Assembly: GCA_001414345.1 (NCBI GenBank)
Contig: LLCB01000037.1
Coordinates: 124,001-188,000, forward strand
DNA length: 64,000 nt
Direction: 5' to 3'
Source: Hymenoscyphus infarciens
Taxonomy: Eukaryota > Ascomycota > Leotiomycetes > Helotiales > Helotiaceae
Shown here: positions 1-11,576 of the stretch, one piece after another
How the letters are laid out: each line of letters opens with the position of its first letter
Numbering within the stretch: position 1 is the first letter of the stretch
The notes under the pieces: model-generated
Seen by the model: the letters and a program-made list of their open reading frames with translations, nothing else
Databases searched by the model: none
What the model was told of the DNA's origin: nothing
Translations under genes and position numbers: made by a program

Positions 1-271
1 GTGTTCAGGTAAACGCCTGATATATTTCCAGTGCCCAGCCACGAATTGTTCTTATGCGTTTTCGCAACTTCAACGAGAATTCATTCCTTCCCTTCGCTCC
101 TTCGTTGAGCTGCTTCTTTTTCTTTGCCTGCTAGTTCAGCGCTGCCCATGTTGGTTTGATACCACAGGAATCCCCTCAATTTTTAATACTCTCTTTTAAT
201 TATTAATTGCGTCGAACGCAATTCCATTCGCCTTTCGAGTTTGTTAGAAAATAAGTTGGAAACAGAAGAAG

Positions 272-2106
272 ATGGAGCCTCAAGTTAAAGAGCCAAAGCG
301 TGCCCACGCAAAGAGTATTTCAGTAACGTCAACGATGTCGAGGGAAATTGTCGATACCACAACAGCACGCCAGCGCGCGAAGAAATTTGGTTCTGGAAAG
401 CATGCAGCTGTAGAGCTAGACCCACAGCCTACTGATTCTCCGCTGGATCCTCTGGTTCGTTATTCTACCATCTTGAACGAGAAAGCAAATTGACTAACAT
501 GTCATTAGAACTGGCCACAATGGAAAAAGGAGCTTGCTTTCGGGTCCCTACTTTTAGCCACCGCTGTTATCAGCATCTTCAAGATGATGCTTGTCAGCGT
601 CGGTGGTGTTCTCAAGTTTGAACTGAACACGACTTGGGAAGGTGTGGCGGCATTGACTGGCTTGCCAATTATGCTGGGTGGACTCTTTGGCTTGAAGAGT
701 GTGATAGTCTCGCAGATGATTGGAAAGAGGATCCCGTACCTCGTAAGCTCTGTTGGTTTACTCCTCTCGGCTTTCTGGACAATGCACGTCACCGGAAACT
801 ACATGGAATTCATGGCCTCGAGAGTTATCTCGGGAATATTCTGGGGCTCTTTCGAGGCACTTGTGGTGATGTCGATCAAAGACATGTATTTCGTAAGTAG
901 TGTATACCCTAAAATCCACCCGGACTGTGGCTAACCCCTGTACAGACGCACGAGAGATCCACTCGAATTACCATCTATAATGTGGTGAGCATTGTTTTCA
1001 CTTGGGGCTCGCCAATGCTTGGAGGCTATGTCTCTCAGAGGACTGAAGGATACAGAAACCAGATCATGGTTGTCAACATCATCCAAGCATTCTCAATTTT
1101 GCTTTTAATCCTGGCTACACCAGAGACCACATTCAAGCGCGATTCATCGAATAACACGGGTCCTTCATTCCAACCAACAACCGTCATTACCGGTTCTGCG
1201 CCTCCAACCTCTGGATTCAAAGCCTACCTCTGCAGTCTCCGGCCCACAAACGCGAATGCCACATCGAAGTTCCAATTATCGACCGCACTACTCCACGTTC
1301 GAGCCCTTTGTGCCCCAACCTCTGTTCTTACTTTCCTCCTTACCGCTCCCCTATACGCAACAGCAATCGCCGTCGCCCACCTCCTCGCCCTCCTCCTCTC
1401 ACCAAACCCAATCCTCGCACTACCAACCCAAATCGGTCTCATGTTCGCCGGGCCCCTAGTAGCCTCCCTCGTCACCTTCGCCGTCGCAGCACTAGCTTCC
1501 TACGTCCGTTCCCGCCCACCAAACCATCTCTCCACCACCCGTCGAAGCCATCTCGGATCCGCCATCCCAGGTGCTTTACTCGGCTTTGCGGGTATCGTCG
1601 CATTCGGCTTCTACGTCGAAGGAACACTCCGTCCCATCACCTCTGGTTTCGGGTCTGCGTGGTCACTTAACGATAATGCGCAGAATTTCAATGAGAGTAT
1701 CGTTTCGCTTCTCCTTGGAATTCTCGTTTCTGGTGCTGTGTTGACGAATTTTGCGACCACGAATCATATTAGATCTGTTACTCCGAGTTCGACAGAGAGC
1801 GATGCTCTTGAGGGCGCGCATAATGTTTTACAATCCTTGCTTACTGGTATCTTTGTCATTGGACTTCCACTTTGGGTTGGTGGGAATGGGGTTTTCATGT
1901 TCCCTCACTTGAAGAATACCGTCCTCGGATTGGGCGTGGCCCAAGTTGTGGTTGCTAGCACTGTTGCTGCGCTACTTTGGGTGAAGGGCGATTGCGTTAT
2001 TAAGCTTGATGGACGTGTTCTCGGACGAAAGGCACCTGTTATTGAAGATGGTATGAGCATGAAAGATGGGAAGTGGAAGAGTTCCGATAGCTTTATGGAT
2101 GGATGA
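272..2106 (+). CDS. Major facilitator superfamily (MFS) transporter
   Basis: Three exons, 272-454, 509-892 and 946-2106, join in frame (both junctions phase 0, GT-AG introns of 54 and 53 nt) to give about 575 aa. The first ~58 residues are hydrophilic and presumably cytosolic. The DPLNWPQWKKE motif follows at residues 59-69, spanning the first splice junction; it typically precedes TM1 in fungal DHA1-type MFS proteins. Six hydrophobic helices follow, then a hydrophilic central loop (about residues 250-305) and a second set of helices ending near residue 550, consistent with a 12-TM plasma-membrane proton antiporter or uniporter. The substrate cannot be read from sequence; drug, toxin or polyamine export are family possibilities only. 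The start has no upstream competitor in frame. The gene sits alone at the edge of a repeat block and shows no stops or RIP-like damage. Confidence 0.85.
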
Positions 2107-2938
2107 AGTAATTTTGTCTGAGATATGATTACTTGAGAGGGAACGTTAGATGGGATGGGAGAAGGGTAATGGAGTCAAGGTCTTTTTGGAAATGGAATAT
2201 ACATATACGGGGTATTTCATTGAATATAGGTCGGAATGGGAAAGGGGGTTGGATTTATGGGTCCGGAATGCAATAGGTACCAGCGCAGCTGGCTGGGCTG
2301 TGGATGAAAGATTTTAGGATATATACCTCTTCTAGTGACAATGATAATCGAATGGATATTAAAATGTATTGGTCGCTTCTGACCGTGCAGCCCTTGAGAG
2401 GGAGTTGATTTATCGAAAAGTTGGGCGAGGGGTACATATACAGGGCATTGCCCTGCTTTACCGGGAATGAAATAAACCTCCCTATTTGCACCTCCCAAAA
2501 ATTTACGCAATTACACAACAACGACCTAAACACAATGTTACAGACTCTAAAGAATTATCAACAAGTAAATTCAGAGCCAGTCTATTTTTTCCATGTATTT
2601 TTCTAGCATCTTTAGAGTATTTAAGTTCCCTTTTAATAAGTGTGTATGGAGTTCAAAGAGAGAAGTTTTTCGGTCCCGGCAGAGCCCTGTCGACCAAATC
2701 ATTCATGAATCAATTCAAGAACTCCCAACTTTCCTCCAATACTACTACAAATCCAAGCAACGACCTCCTCCTGCAGCACCCACCAGACGTTGGCTCGGAA
2801 CATGGTTGCCGAAGCCTCATGGATGCCATAGGCAAACAAGAGAACGATGAAGCCAACGCTTCCAAACTGTAATTGCCGTCAGTTAATGATCAACTTTAAC
2901 TTTCTACCCCCAAAAATGCCCGCCCCAGCCGTGGTCTT
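2107..2938. other. Gene-free 3' flank of the MFS gene
   Basis: Ordinary base composition. Short open frames occur on both strands, but none has splice support, a sensible start context or recognisable protein character. No RNA gene or repeat was seen. It ends at the TAA target site of the first MITE. Confidence 0.5.
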
Positions 2939-2941
2939 TAA

Positions 2942-3475
2942 GGGCCTGTTTGGCTCGCATAAATTATTTAAATATATGCATGGATATCTGACGAGATGCC
3001 CTGAATAGTGACCTCGTCTAAGTTGGTGTATATTATCATTTGTTTCTTAATATATTGAGTAATCGTTTGGCTCGTGGTGCATATATTAGTGTATATCCTA
3101 GGGCTATATCGACGATTAATATTAGTAGATTTTAGTCACTTCGCTAAGGTAAGTTTACGGTTACGAGCTCGAATCCGGCGACGATGGAGTAGCGTAGATG
3201 GCGGTAGTAGTATACTAGTACTTAGTAGTAGAGTAGATAAAAGATATATATAAACTTTTAAAGATTTACACCTCTAGAGGTCTAAATCTTTTTTTGGTAG
3301 TATATATCCTATTTATATATATACTAAGATATACGAGGTTAAATAAGGGATCTATATCACTTTTAAATATATATGTTAAACACTAGTATATATATAGAAT
3401 TAGTGTATATATATATATATTACCTCTTGTTTTTTAGTAGTGTATATTCTAGATATACACGAGCTAAACACGCTC
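2942..3475. mobile_element. Harbinger/Tourist-like MITE, copy 1
   Basis: A 534-bp AT-rich element bounded by 16-bp terminal inverted repeats: left GGGCCTGTTTGGCTCG, right (reverse complement) GAGCGTGTTTAGCTCG. TAA target duplications lie at 2939-2941 and 3476-3478. TIRs of this type with a three-base TWA duplication are characteristic of PIF/Harbinger MITEs. It has no coding capacity. Compared with the copy at 38187-39504 it carries about 180 bp of extra internal sequence (about 3100-3280). Confidence 0.8.
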
Positions 3476-3649
3476 TAAGGCCCTGCTCTGCTCTAAACAT
3501 CTTCAACAACTCGTAACAACTATAAGAACTTATAAAAACCTATAAAACTCCGTTAAAAAACATACAGAAACACTAATCTTTCTAGCCTCCAGCCTATAAA
3601 AAAAAATCACAGTATTATACTTTTTCGTAATATTTACTTCGATCTATAT

Positions 3650-4676
3650 ACGTTACACCATAGGCATGCCGATTTAACCGAGCCCGAGCCTTAGGAGAGC
3701 CAGGTTATAACGTTATAACTAGCCCTTCTAAGAGCTATATAACTCGTCTAACGTCGGTATAACTACGTCGCCTTTTAAGCTTTATTAGCGCGTAGAGGGT
3801 TACGTATATCGTCGGTCTTTAATAGTATTAAAAGTAGCCTAGAAACGTGACTAGAATAATAAAAAAGTCTTTTATAATAATTAGCTAGATATATATCTAT
3901 AAATATAGTTTTAGTTTATAATAGACGAGAAACATAATACTTTTAGTAGATAATAGTCTAAAAGTCTTTTTTATAAATAGATTTAATAAATATTTAATAT
4001 ATAATATAATAAGAATTATAGACTAAAAGCTATCTACTTTTAGTAGATAAGAGACTAAAAGTTATCTACTTTTAGTAGATAATAGACTAAAAGTCTTTTT
4101 TATATATAAGTTTAATAAATATTTAATATATAATAGAATAAGAATTATATACTTTTAGTAGATAATAGACTAAAAGTTATCTAGTTTTAGTAGATAATAG
4201 ACTAAAAGTCTTTTTTATATATAGGTTTAATAAATATTTAATATATAATAGAATAAAGAGTATATACTTCTAGTAGATAATAGACTAAAAGTTATTTACT
4301 TTTAGTAGATAATAAACTAAAGATTATCTACTTTTAGTCTATAATAGATTTTTAAATAATTCTTTTTAATTAATTAATTCTCTAATATATTTAGAGATTA
4401 TTAGTTATTTAAAAGATTTAAAACTTATAAATATAAAAGACTTCTAGTCTCTTATCTACTAAGAGTGCTTAAATAGATATATATCTAGCTAATTATTATA
4501 TAAGACTTTATTCTTTCTAGTCACGTTTCTAGGCTACTTTTAATACCGTCAAAGGCCGGTTTTATACGTGATACCTGCGCGCTAACAAAGCTTAAAAGGC
4601 GTCGTGGTTATAACGTTATAACCTAGCCCTCCTAAGGCTCGGGCTCGCTTCTTTTTGCATGCCTGTGGTGGTGCGT
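3650..4676. mobile_element. Non-autonomous DNA element with ~200-bp inverted ends
   Basis: The left ~240 bp and the reverse complement of the right ~200 bp align almost throughout. Shared blocks include GGCATGC, CGAGCCCGAGCCTTAGGAG, GGTTATAACGTTATAAC, GCCTTTTAAGCTTT and TAGCCTAGAAACGTGACTAGA. The left arm has roughly 45 extra bases. The core holds palindromic tandem repeats and no gene. Long TIRs recall Mutator-like MITEs, but I could not find a convincing target duplication, so the class is open and the ends are approximate (a few bases). Confidence 0.65.
3940..4345. repeat. Tandem AT-rich repeat with nested palindromes
   Basis: A unit of about 115-130 bp recurs (equivalent points near 3957, 4086 and 4201). 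Each contains AGACTAAAAGTCTTTTTTAT, a stretch around TTTAATAAATATTTAATATA, and the palindrome ACTTTTAGTAGATAATAGACTAAAAGT. It lies in the core of the long-TIR element. Confidence 0.7.
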
Positions 4677-5346
4677 TGGTAAGTTTTACATCAGTTGTTT
4701 GGGATGTGATGCACTGAATCGGGCTTGAGAGCTCCTGTGGTGACCTCCCAGTATTTTAGGGTATTGCTTAACCCAACCTTTAAGCCAGGGGACACGGCAA
4801 ATAAAAGCCTGCTGTAAATTTATAAGTGTTATCTGCTCCCCGTCGCTGGAGCTTTCAAGAATTTGGGAAAGCGTTTGAGGTGACTAAACAAACGCCCAAC
4901 AAGAAACAACTGGTGAGCTTCATCTCGTGATTTGATGTTTGACTCGTTTCTGGGATCCAACGTGCCTTGAGAGTGGTGTTGAAGCTTTTAGATAATATGA
5001 AATGACGATGCGGAGAAAGAGAAATCTTTTTTTTATGTGAAACAAAAAACCTAGCTTAAATCGTAGGTTTTTATATCGTAACGCAGACCGAGACATGACC
5101 ATAATTGTTGGGTTGGTTACAACTTACCACCCTATTTTAAGGCTCGGCTTCCGCCACACTTGTGCCTCAAGGGCAGATCGACGCTAAAAAAAATCTCGAG
5201 AGTAGGTGTAAACTGTTTTTGATGAAACACAATAAGCCAACTGGGGCTTGGGAAACCCAAACCGCAAAGTAGGGATTGACCAACGGGTGCTGAGCCACTT
5301 AAACACTAACACTAACACTAACACTAACACTAACATGCATACTCTA
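4677..5346. other. Intergenic, with hexanucleotide microsatellite
   Basis: No gene seen. An AACACT hexamer is repeated about 5.5 times at 5302-5335, just beyond the 3' end of the NLR gene. It is not the TTAGGG fungal telomere repeat. Confidence 0.55.
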
Positions 5347-8300
5347 TTACTGCTCCGAAATGAGTTGAGCAATCAGTGCATCCCTCCGTTCAAGCTTCAT
5401 TCTTGGTGTTTCATCAATCAGGTCTTCCGGTTTCGAAGTTGGAGAAGAAGAGTATACCGCACCATGATCCAAGAGGAGTCCTATCGTGACAGCCTTCTTC
5501 GCTTTCACGGCCTGGTACAGTGGTGTTTTCCATTTCTCGTGCGCCATTTCCACATCGACTCCCTTCTCCAACAACATCCTTGCCAAACTTGTATTTCCAA
5601 GCTCCGCAACACGATTCAACAACGTCCTGCCATTTTCAAGCCTTGTATTGGGATTTGCACCGTATTCCAAAAGCAGTCTTGAAACATGTTCTCGATTTGA
5701 TACCATAGCTCTCCAAAGTGGAGTTCGATGGTAGTGGTCCTCCTCTTCCAATTTCGCTTTCTTGTCGAGAAGAAGACGGACGCATTCGAAGTGGCCATTT
5801 GCAGAAGCAATATGTAAAGGTGTGCTCAGCTCATCATTTACCGAGTTTATATCGGCTCCAGCCCCCAACAATCTCTTCATCACGAGACCATGGCCAAGCT
5901 TTGCTGCATGGTACAATGGGGACCAATTCGCCTGGTCTTTCACGTCGACAGCAGCTCTGTGTTCTAAAAGAAGATCTACTTCATCAATCCAGTTTTCGAT
6001 AGCAGCCTGGTGCAAGGCTGTTCTGCCATCGCCAGCAACAATGTTGACAGCCCTCTCGGTAAAATTGATTTTAGGGGTCGCTTTGTTTCGAAGAAGTGTA
6101 ACGAAACTAATGCTCGAGTTTCGGTTCTTGAGTGCTAAATGCAGTGCTGTTTCTCCGCTATTGTTTTTCACTTCTCGCGTGGTAGGGGCAGCGTCAATCA
6201 ACATTTCGATGATTTCTGCTATTGCCGGAGCTCGTTGAGCTGCATATCGAACACGCTGAACTGCATAATGGAGAGGTGTCTCGCCGGTATTCGTTTTTAC
6301 CAAGCATCCAGCACCGGCATCAATTAATTCCTTGACCACGCGAGGGGAGCCCTTTCGTGCCGCGAGATGCAAGGGTCTCTCTCCCTTGCCATTTTTCCCG
6401 TTGATGTCAACAGTGTTGCTTTTGATGAGAAATTTCGTAATTTCCAACGCTTGCCTCTGATTCGAGACCGCCAAATGCATGAGTGAGTTTTTCTCTTTAT
6501 CGACTGCGAGGGGATCTACAGGCTGGGTTTCGATGTAGGCGTTTACTGCGCGTTTATTTCCCAGCAGTGCTGCCACCATGAGGGGTGTTCTTTTGTCTTT
6601 GTCAAGTGCGTTGGGGGTTGGGGTCGAGCCCATGTTTTATCAAGAATGCCATCATGGCATCGGGAGACCGTGATGGATGAATCGCCCAACGATGAAGACC
6701 TGTTGATTTTTGGGAGTCCACGAGATTCGGATCTGCACCTTTATCCAAAAAAGCTTGGAGAGTATTGATGGACCTACCCTCAACCGCGTAGTGAAAGGCC
6801 GATGAGCCAGTCTTATCTGTAGCATTGATGCTAACTCCTGCTTCGAAAAGTAGAGAGAGAACATCTAATACCACGTAGTTGTTGCGGCTGGCTCGATGAA
6901 GTACAGTTTCTCCTCCAATATCAGCAGTGGATAAATCGCCAGTGGCATCAATGAGTCTTTTGAAATCCTTCGTTGTGTTTTTGGAATCTGATTGGTTGAA
7001 TCTGAGCGCAACGTGAAGTGCGCTTTCTTTCATATTATTGACAATCGTTGCATTTGCCCCTCTGTCAAGTAGCAACCCCATTAGGCCCGTAGGCTGAATC
7101 GGACAACGAGCTAGAAAGTGCATGGCCGTTTCGCCTTTCTTATCAACCAAGTTGCAATCGGGATCAAACCTGTTTAAGAGCATTTTTACTACATTCTCAG
7201 CCCTTTCCAAAACCCTCGAAACTACATGGCTATCTTGAATTGGCAGCATTGCGCAGTGCAATGCCGTGCGGCCTTCCTTGTCAACCAGATTGATAATGCT
7301 CTTATTTGCCAGTTTTTCAACCAACGAAACTGGGAATTTTGTGCTCTTAACAGCCTGGTGTAATACGGTTCCATTTTCATTGGTGACTGAAAGATCTGGT
7401 TTCCCTTTTGTCAAAATTGAGGTGATATGCCTTTGAGATACTTCTGACTTGGGCGCTACTAAATATGCCAATGCAGTCATCTTTTTCTTGCCGACTGCAT
7501 CGATCTCTACTTCATCGAGAAGCTTCTGAAGTGCATTCGTCGTGATACCGGGATTTCGAACCGCGTGATGCAAGGCAGTTTCATTTGAGGAATCCTTCGC
7601 TCTGAAGTCAATCGATACACGCTCCAATCTTCCGAGTAGCTGGCGCGATATTCTTCTCGATTTTGCCGCGTAATGGAGCACTGTCGCTCCATGGGCATCA
7701 GATCTATTGGCATCCAGGCCCATACTTGAAAGAAATGTTATCTTGTCGTTGGGGTCTTTCTCGGATGAGGCTGAAAGATGTAAAGCAGTTGCTCCGTCAG
7801 CATTAACCGAGGAAAGATCCGCTCCATGTGCCACGAGATGTTTCACCATTTGTAGTGATCCATAAATACTTGCACAGTGAAGAGCGTTTTGTCCTTCATG
7901 CCAAGTACTATTCACATCAACGCCATGCTCACTCAACATCTGTAATGCGTCCAAACGGAGGCTCTTAATAGCAAGAAAGACGCCAGGTTCGTGGTTTAAA
8001 TTCCGTTTCTGTGACTTTTCGGGTGTCGAATACACGCTCTTTTTGCAAACGTCCGGCAATCCAAGTATACAGGCTGCAAAGAAGGGATCCGGCGGTGAAG
8101 ACAAGGTGGATAAGATGAGTGAGTAGGTGTCTGGAAACTGGGTGGCGAATTGACCACTGTTTTGGCTGTCATAATCGTTGCTCTCTCTTCTTAGTTTTTC
8201 GTCGATATGAGCATTTTTCCAACATTCTGCCCATGGAATAAATCTGGTGTACGAGTCTTTGCGGAAGAAAAGGTCATTTGACAATTCCTTCAGTGTATAG

Positions 8301-11272
8301 TTTTGGTGGATGCGTGAAACTTGGTTGAGATGGAACAGCCAGAACGTGGGTGCATACGTTCTTAGTTTCCACTGAATAAGAGAGTCGGGTTTTTCTCTAG
8401 GTACACCTGATTTGGTAAGTAGTGTATAAAAAAGTATGGAACAATTATCCTCATTCTCCGAGATCGTTTAGAAGAATTTGAACAAGAATCCTAGGTTCTT
8501 CTAAAGGTTCTCGGAGAATGAAGGTCATTGTCCTAGAACTTCTACAGCAATTGGGAGGAAGCATGCGCAGAGCAAAGCTCGGGATTCTTACCTTCAAAAG
8601 ACCCATTTGGTATCCTTTCTAGTCTATAATGTTTCAAGTATCTCAAACACGTAGTGGCTATTTCTTTGTGCGACTCCTCCGCAGAGTAAGTCTTGACCCC
8701 TTTAGAGTCCTCCAAATCCTTGAGGTACTGAAACATTGTGGGATGCGAAAGATGAACTCGGCCATGCGTGCTGTCGATCATATTACTACAAAGAGTAGAA
8801 ATATCGACGTAGGACTCGATGCGACCATCAGAATTTATGGAAACAGCTTCCGAGAGAGTTTTCATCGACATTGGTAGGGTGGTATTAACATGAAGTAGCC
8901 ATTTGTATGCCTTTTCTGCCAGCTTCTGAGCCTCGGTTCCACTCGCATTTCGTTCAATAAATTCTGCATAGACCTGGGCGAGGTGCGGCTGGCCTTTCAA
9001 GCGTCGCAAATCCTGTAACTTTTTTTCTACGTCACTCTTAAACATAAGAGGAGTGCGTGGTGGGAAAAAAATCCCCAGCTGAAGATCCACCCAGGTAAAC
9101 ATCCCGTGGCATTTATCGATGAGTAGCTTGACAAGCCGCTCTTCGATATCTTGTCTGTCTTTACAGTCCGCGCAGATCCCAAGTGCTCTTGCCTTTCCGC
9201 AATTGTCGCACGTTTCACTGAGCTGTAGCAGCCTTGACCCAAATTCCATTGAATCACGACTCTTGACTTGAAGGTTGACGTAATACTTAATGTCGTCCTC
9301 ATTGGTAGAAGTATCGAGCTTCGTTGCAGAGTGCGAGGGGAAAAGTCGTTGTACCTCAGATTTAGAATCCTCTTTGGAAGAGAACAAAATTTTGAGAGCA
9401 TTCTTTCGCTTTGGAACCACATTCTTCAAGGCAGACAAGAACTTTGTGGGCTCACTGCATACGTCAAGGGCATCGATAACAATAATGGTCTGTGACTGTG
9501 CTTCAACAAGAGTACTTATCTGCTTCTGACACTGGTTTAGACCGATTTTGGGGGTTGGTTTCGAGTTGTAGAGGGTGTCAATCGATGGGGCAAGAGAGCC
9601 GTTGGGTAATATGGCGAGCTGAGCTAGCAAACTCCGGAATGCTGCTTCTGGTGTGTTTTGGTTATCTTCAGAAAAGTAGAAGTACGCCAGTTGTATTTCC
9701 GGGTTGTTTTGGGTCGCCTCTTCGATGCTATCGATGACCCGAGAACTGACAGAAAATCTAGTCAGGTAACGAGGAAGTCTCTCAGTGGGTAGGAGCACTT
9801 ACATCAAGAAGGACTTGCCCATTCCATCTGAATTTAGAAATCAGCATTTCAGGTTTCTCTTACAAAGGGATACTTAAGAGACTTACATATTCCATGTAAC
9901 CAATACACAGATTGGTCAGCCTGGCTACTCATCCACTCCTCAACTTTCGTGGTAAACCAGGTCCCTCGATCCCTGAATTGCTCAGACCTCCTGTAGATTT
10001 CGTTTTGATCCTCCGTCGCCGATTTCTGGGACAACCAAGCAACAACCTTTTCCTCCATTTTATTTGATTCGTTGATGGCCTTCTCTAAAGCAGTTTGGGA
10101 TTCTTTTATAGTACTAAGAATTTTTTCAGGCGAGTGTAATAAGAGAGCGTCTTGACAAGCTGTATCTCCTCTCTTAATATCATCCATCATAGTCTTCCAT
10201 TCATCTATAGCAAAGGCCTCTAAAAACCCACGCTTCATGATATGTGAATCTAATCGGTGTGCAGCCACGGCCTGGAAACGGAGAATATTGGAAAATAGCT
10301 TCCGAGTCCTTTTAAAAATAGGGGTCTGATAGCTCGAAGAGCTTGCCTCGTTATATCTCTCTTCCAATGCAGAATACAAGCTGAGTATATCAGCAATTAT
10401 CTCTACATTATCTAGTAGCTCCTGTAATTTCGTGGCGAGATTGAGGCACAACTACGACAAGTTTAGCTGAATGGTACTCAGTCAAGAAGAGTGTCAACCC
10501 TACCTTCAGTACAATACAGAATCCAGTCCAAACTGGTTGTGCTATTGTTGGATTGAGGCCGGCTAAAGAGCCGAGCGGCGTCGATATTTGGGTGAGGACG
10601 GTTAGAAACTTGGCCATTTTCCCTCTGACTTTCGAGTCTTTGCCTTTTTGGCCTCGGTGTAACGCAGTCATCAGCGTAGACTGAAAATCTCTTTTTTCGG
10701 AGGCTTGCTTGCGGCCATTGAAGTTCTTCTCAATGACAAGATCGTATCGTTTTGCATCGCTCTCGAATTCAGTCCGGAAATCATCTTCTGCCTGTACCCA
10801 CAACTGTTGGTAGGGTGTCTTTGCGGGTGCCACAGTTACATGACTGCTGCTTTGGCCTGAGTTGGCGGACGATGTGCGCTTGTGGCGACCTCGGTGAGGT
10901 ACCGCAAGTCTGTCTCTCGAGACAGCGCCTCGATCCTGTGAAGTATCAAGATCGAAGTCTCAAGTTGTCGTGATCATTACTCACAACCGCTTCATTTTCA
11001 CTCTGTGAAACATCCGTATCGATAGATACTCCACTCTATCGGATCGTCAGTGGAAATTCGTAGAGTATCTTCGTCAGCGAACCACATACCGTATCGGAAC
11101 CGGAGTCAGATCTATGTTGTCGGCGTCGTCTTCTTCGACTGTGGTGCTTCCTTATTTTGACCTCCTCACGGCCGAAAAGGAAGCGATTTGTTCGGGTTTT
11201 CCAATCATCTGGACGCATGGCTTCTAACGTCAAATTCTTCTGAAGAGTTGATTTTTGAGAAAAGGTCGACAT
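5347..11272 (-). CDS. NOD-like receptor (NACHT-ankyrin STAND protein) with a frameshift
   Basis: Exons on the minus strand: 11272-11090, 11035-10985, 10935-10504, 10451-9887, 9827-9803, 9745-8592, 8406-5347. All junctions keep frame. Intact length would be about 1,822 aa. The N-terminus is basic and disordered (arginine run near residues 48-54), followed by a helical domain (about 120-395) like those preceding NACHT in fungal NLRs. The P-loop GIYGMGKS is at 409-416 and the Walker B region IDALDVC near 510-516 (family usually DALDEC). A CxxC-x8-CxxC cluster lies near 598-613. About 24 ankyrin repeats run from ~860 to the end. One extra base in the G-run 6613-6617 shifts frame after about 13 repeats and stops at 6602, giving ~1,404 aa; removing it restores continuity with the remaining 11 repeats. 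Such proteins act as cytosolic sensors in heterokaryon incompatibility and fungal immunity. A HET-domain gene lies 304 bp upstream on the same strand. A TATA-like ATATAAAG lies about 110 bp upstream of the ATG. Confidence 0.8.
8452..8520. repeat. 25-bp near-perfect inverted repeat inside an NLR intron
   Basis: Arms 8452-8476 and 8496-8520 match at 23 of 25 positions (blocks CATTCTCCGAGA and TTTAGAAGAA with their complements) around a 19-nt loop. It lies in the 185-nt intron 8407-8591 between the NACHT exon and the ankyrin exon, so the pre-mRNA could form a strong hairpin. Confidence 0.8.
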
Positions 11273-11576
11273 CCCGTCTGCCTGAAATCCGCCGAGGAAG
11301 CCTCAGCCGCAGGAGCGATCTCACATTGTGTGTCCCACTCTTGCAGACAAGACGAATCATGTTAGTTGGATTGATGCAGGCTTTATATTTGCGCATCAAA
11401 ATTGAGGTGTGAGGCTGTTGGTTGGTTGATATAGTATGCAGGTGTAGTATGCATGTAAGATTGTCCTTCAAAGCGGGGTTGTGATAGCACAATAAAGCGG
11501 CACTCTGGTCCGTGAAGCAATCAAGGTACTAGTACTAGTACTCATTTCTAACACTTCTGGCACTTCTATGGGTGTA

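Noticed and set aside
2486..2872. 128-codon open frame on the + strand
   Set aside because: Composition is not protein-like, it has no splice signals or start context, and a second overlapping frame of similar length exists.
3155..3182. tRNA B-box-like GAGCTCGAATCC inside MITE copy 1, suggesting a SINE
   Set aside because: No A box at the right distance and no acceptor-stem pairing.
3940..4345. CRISPR-like regular repeats
   Set aside because: Nuclear fungal DNA; the spacers are themselves repeated and the array is part of a transposon core.
5302..5335. Telomere-like array
   Set aside because: The unit is AACACT, not CCCTAA/TTAGGG, and it is internal to the window.
5248..5682. 144-codon + strand frame and similar frames at 5762-6238
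   Set aside because: Antisense shadows of the ankyrin repeats.
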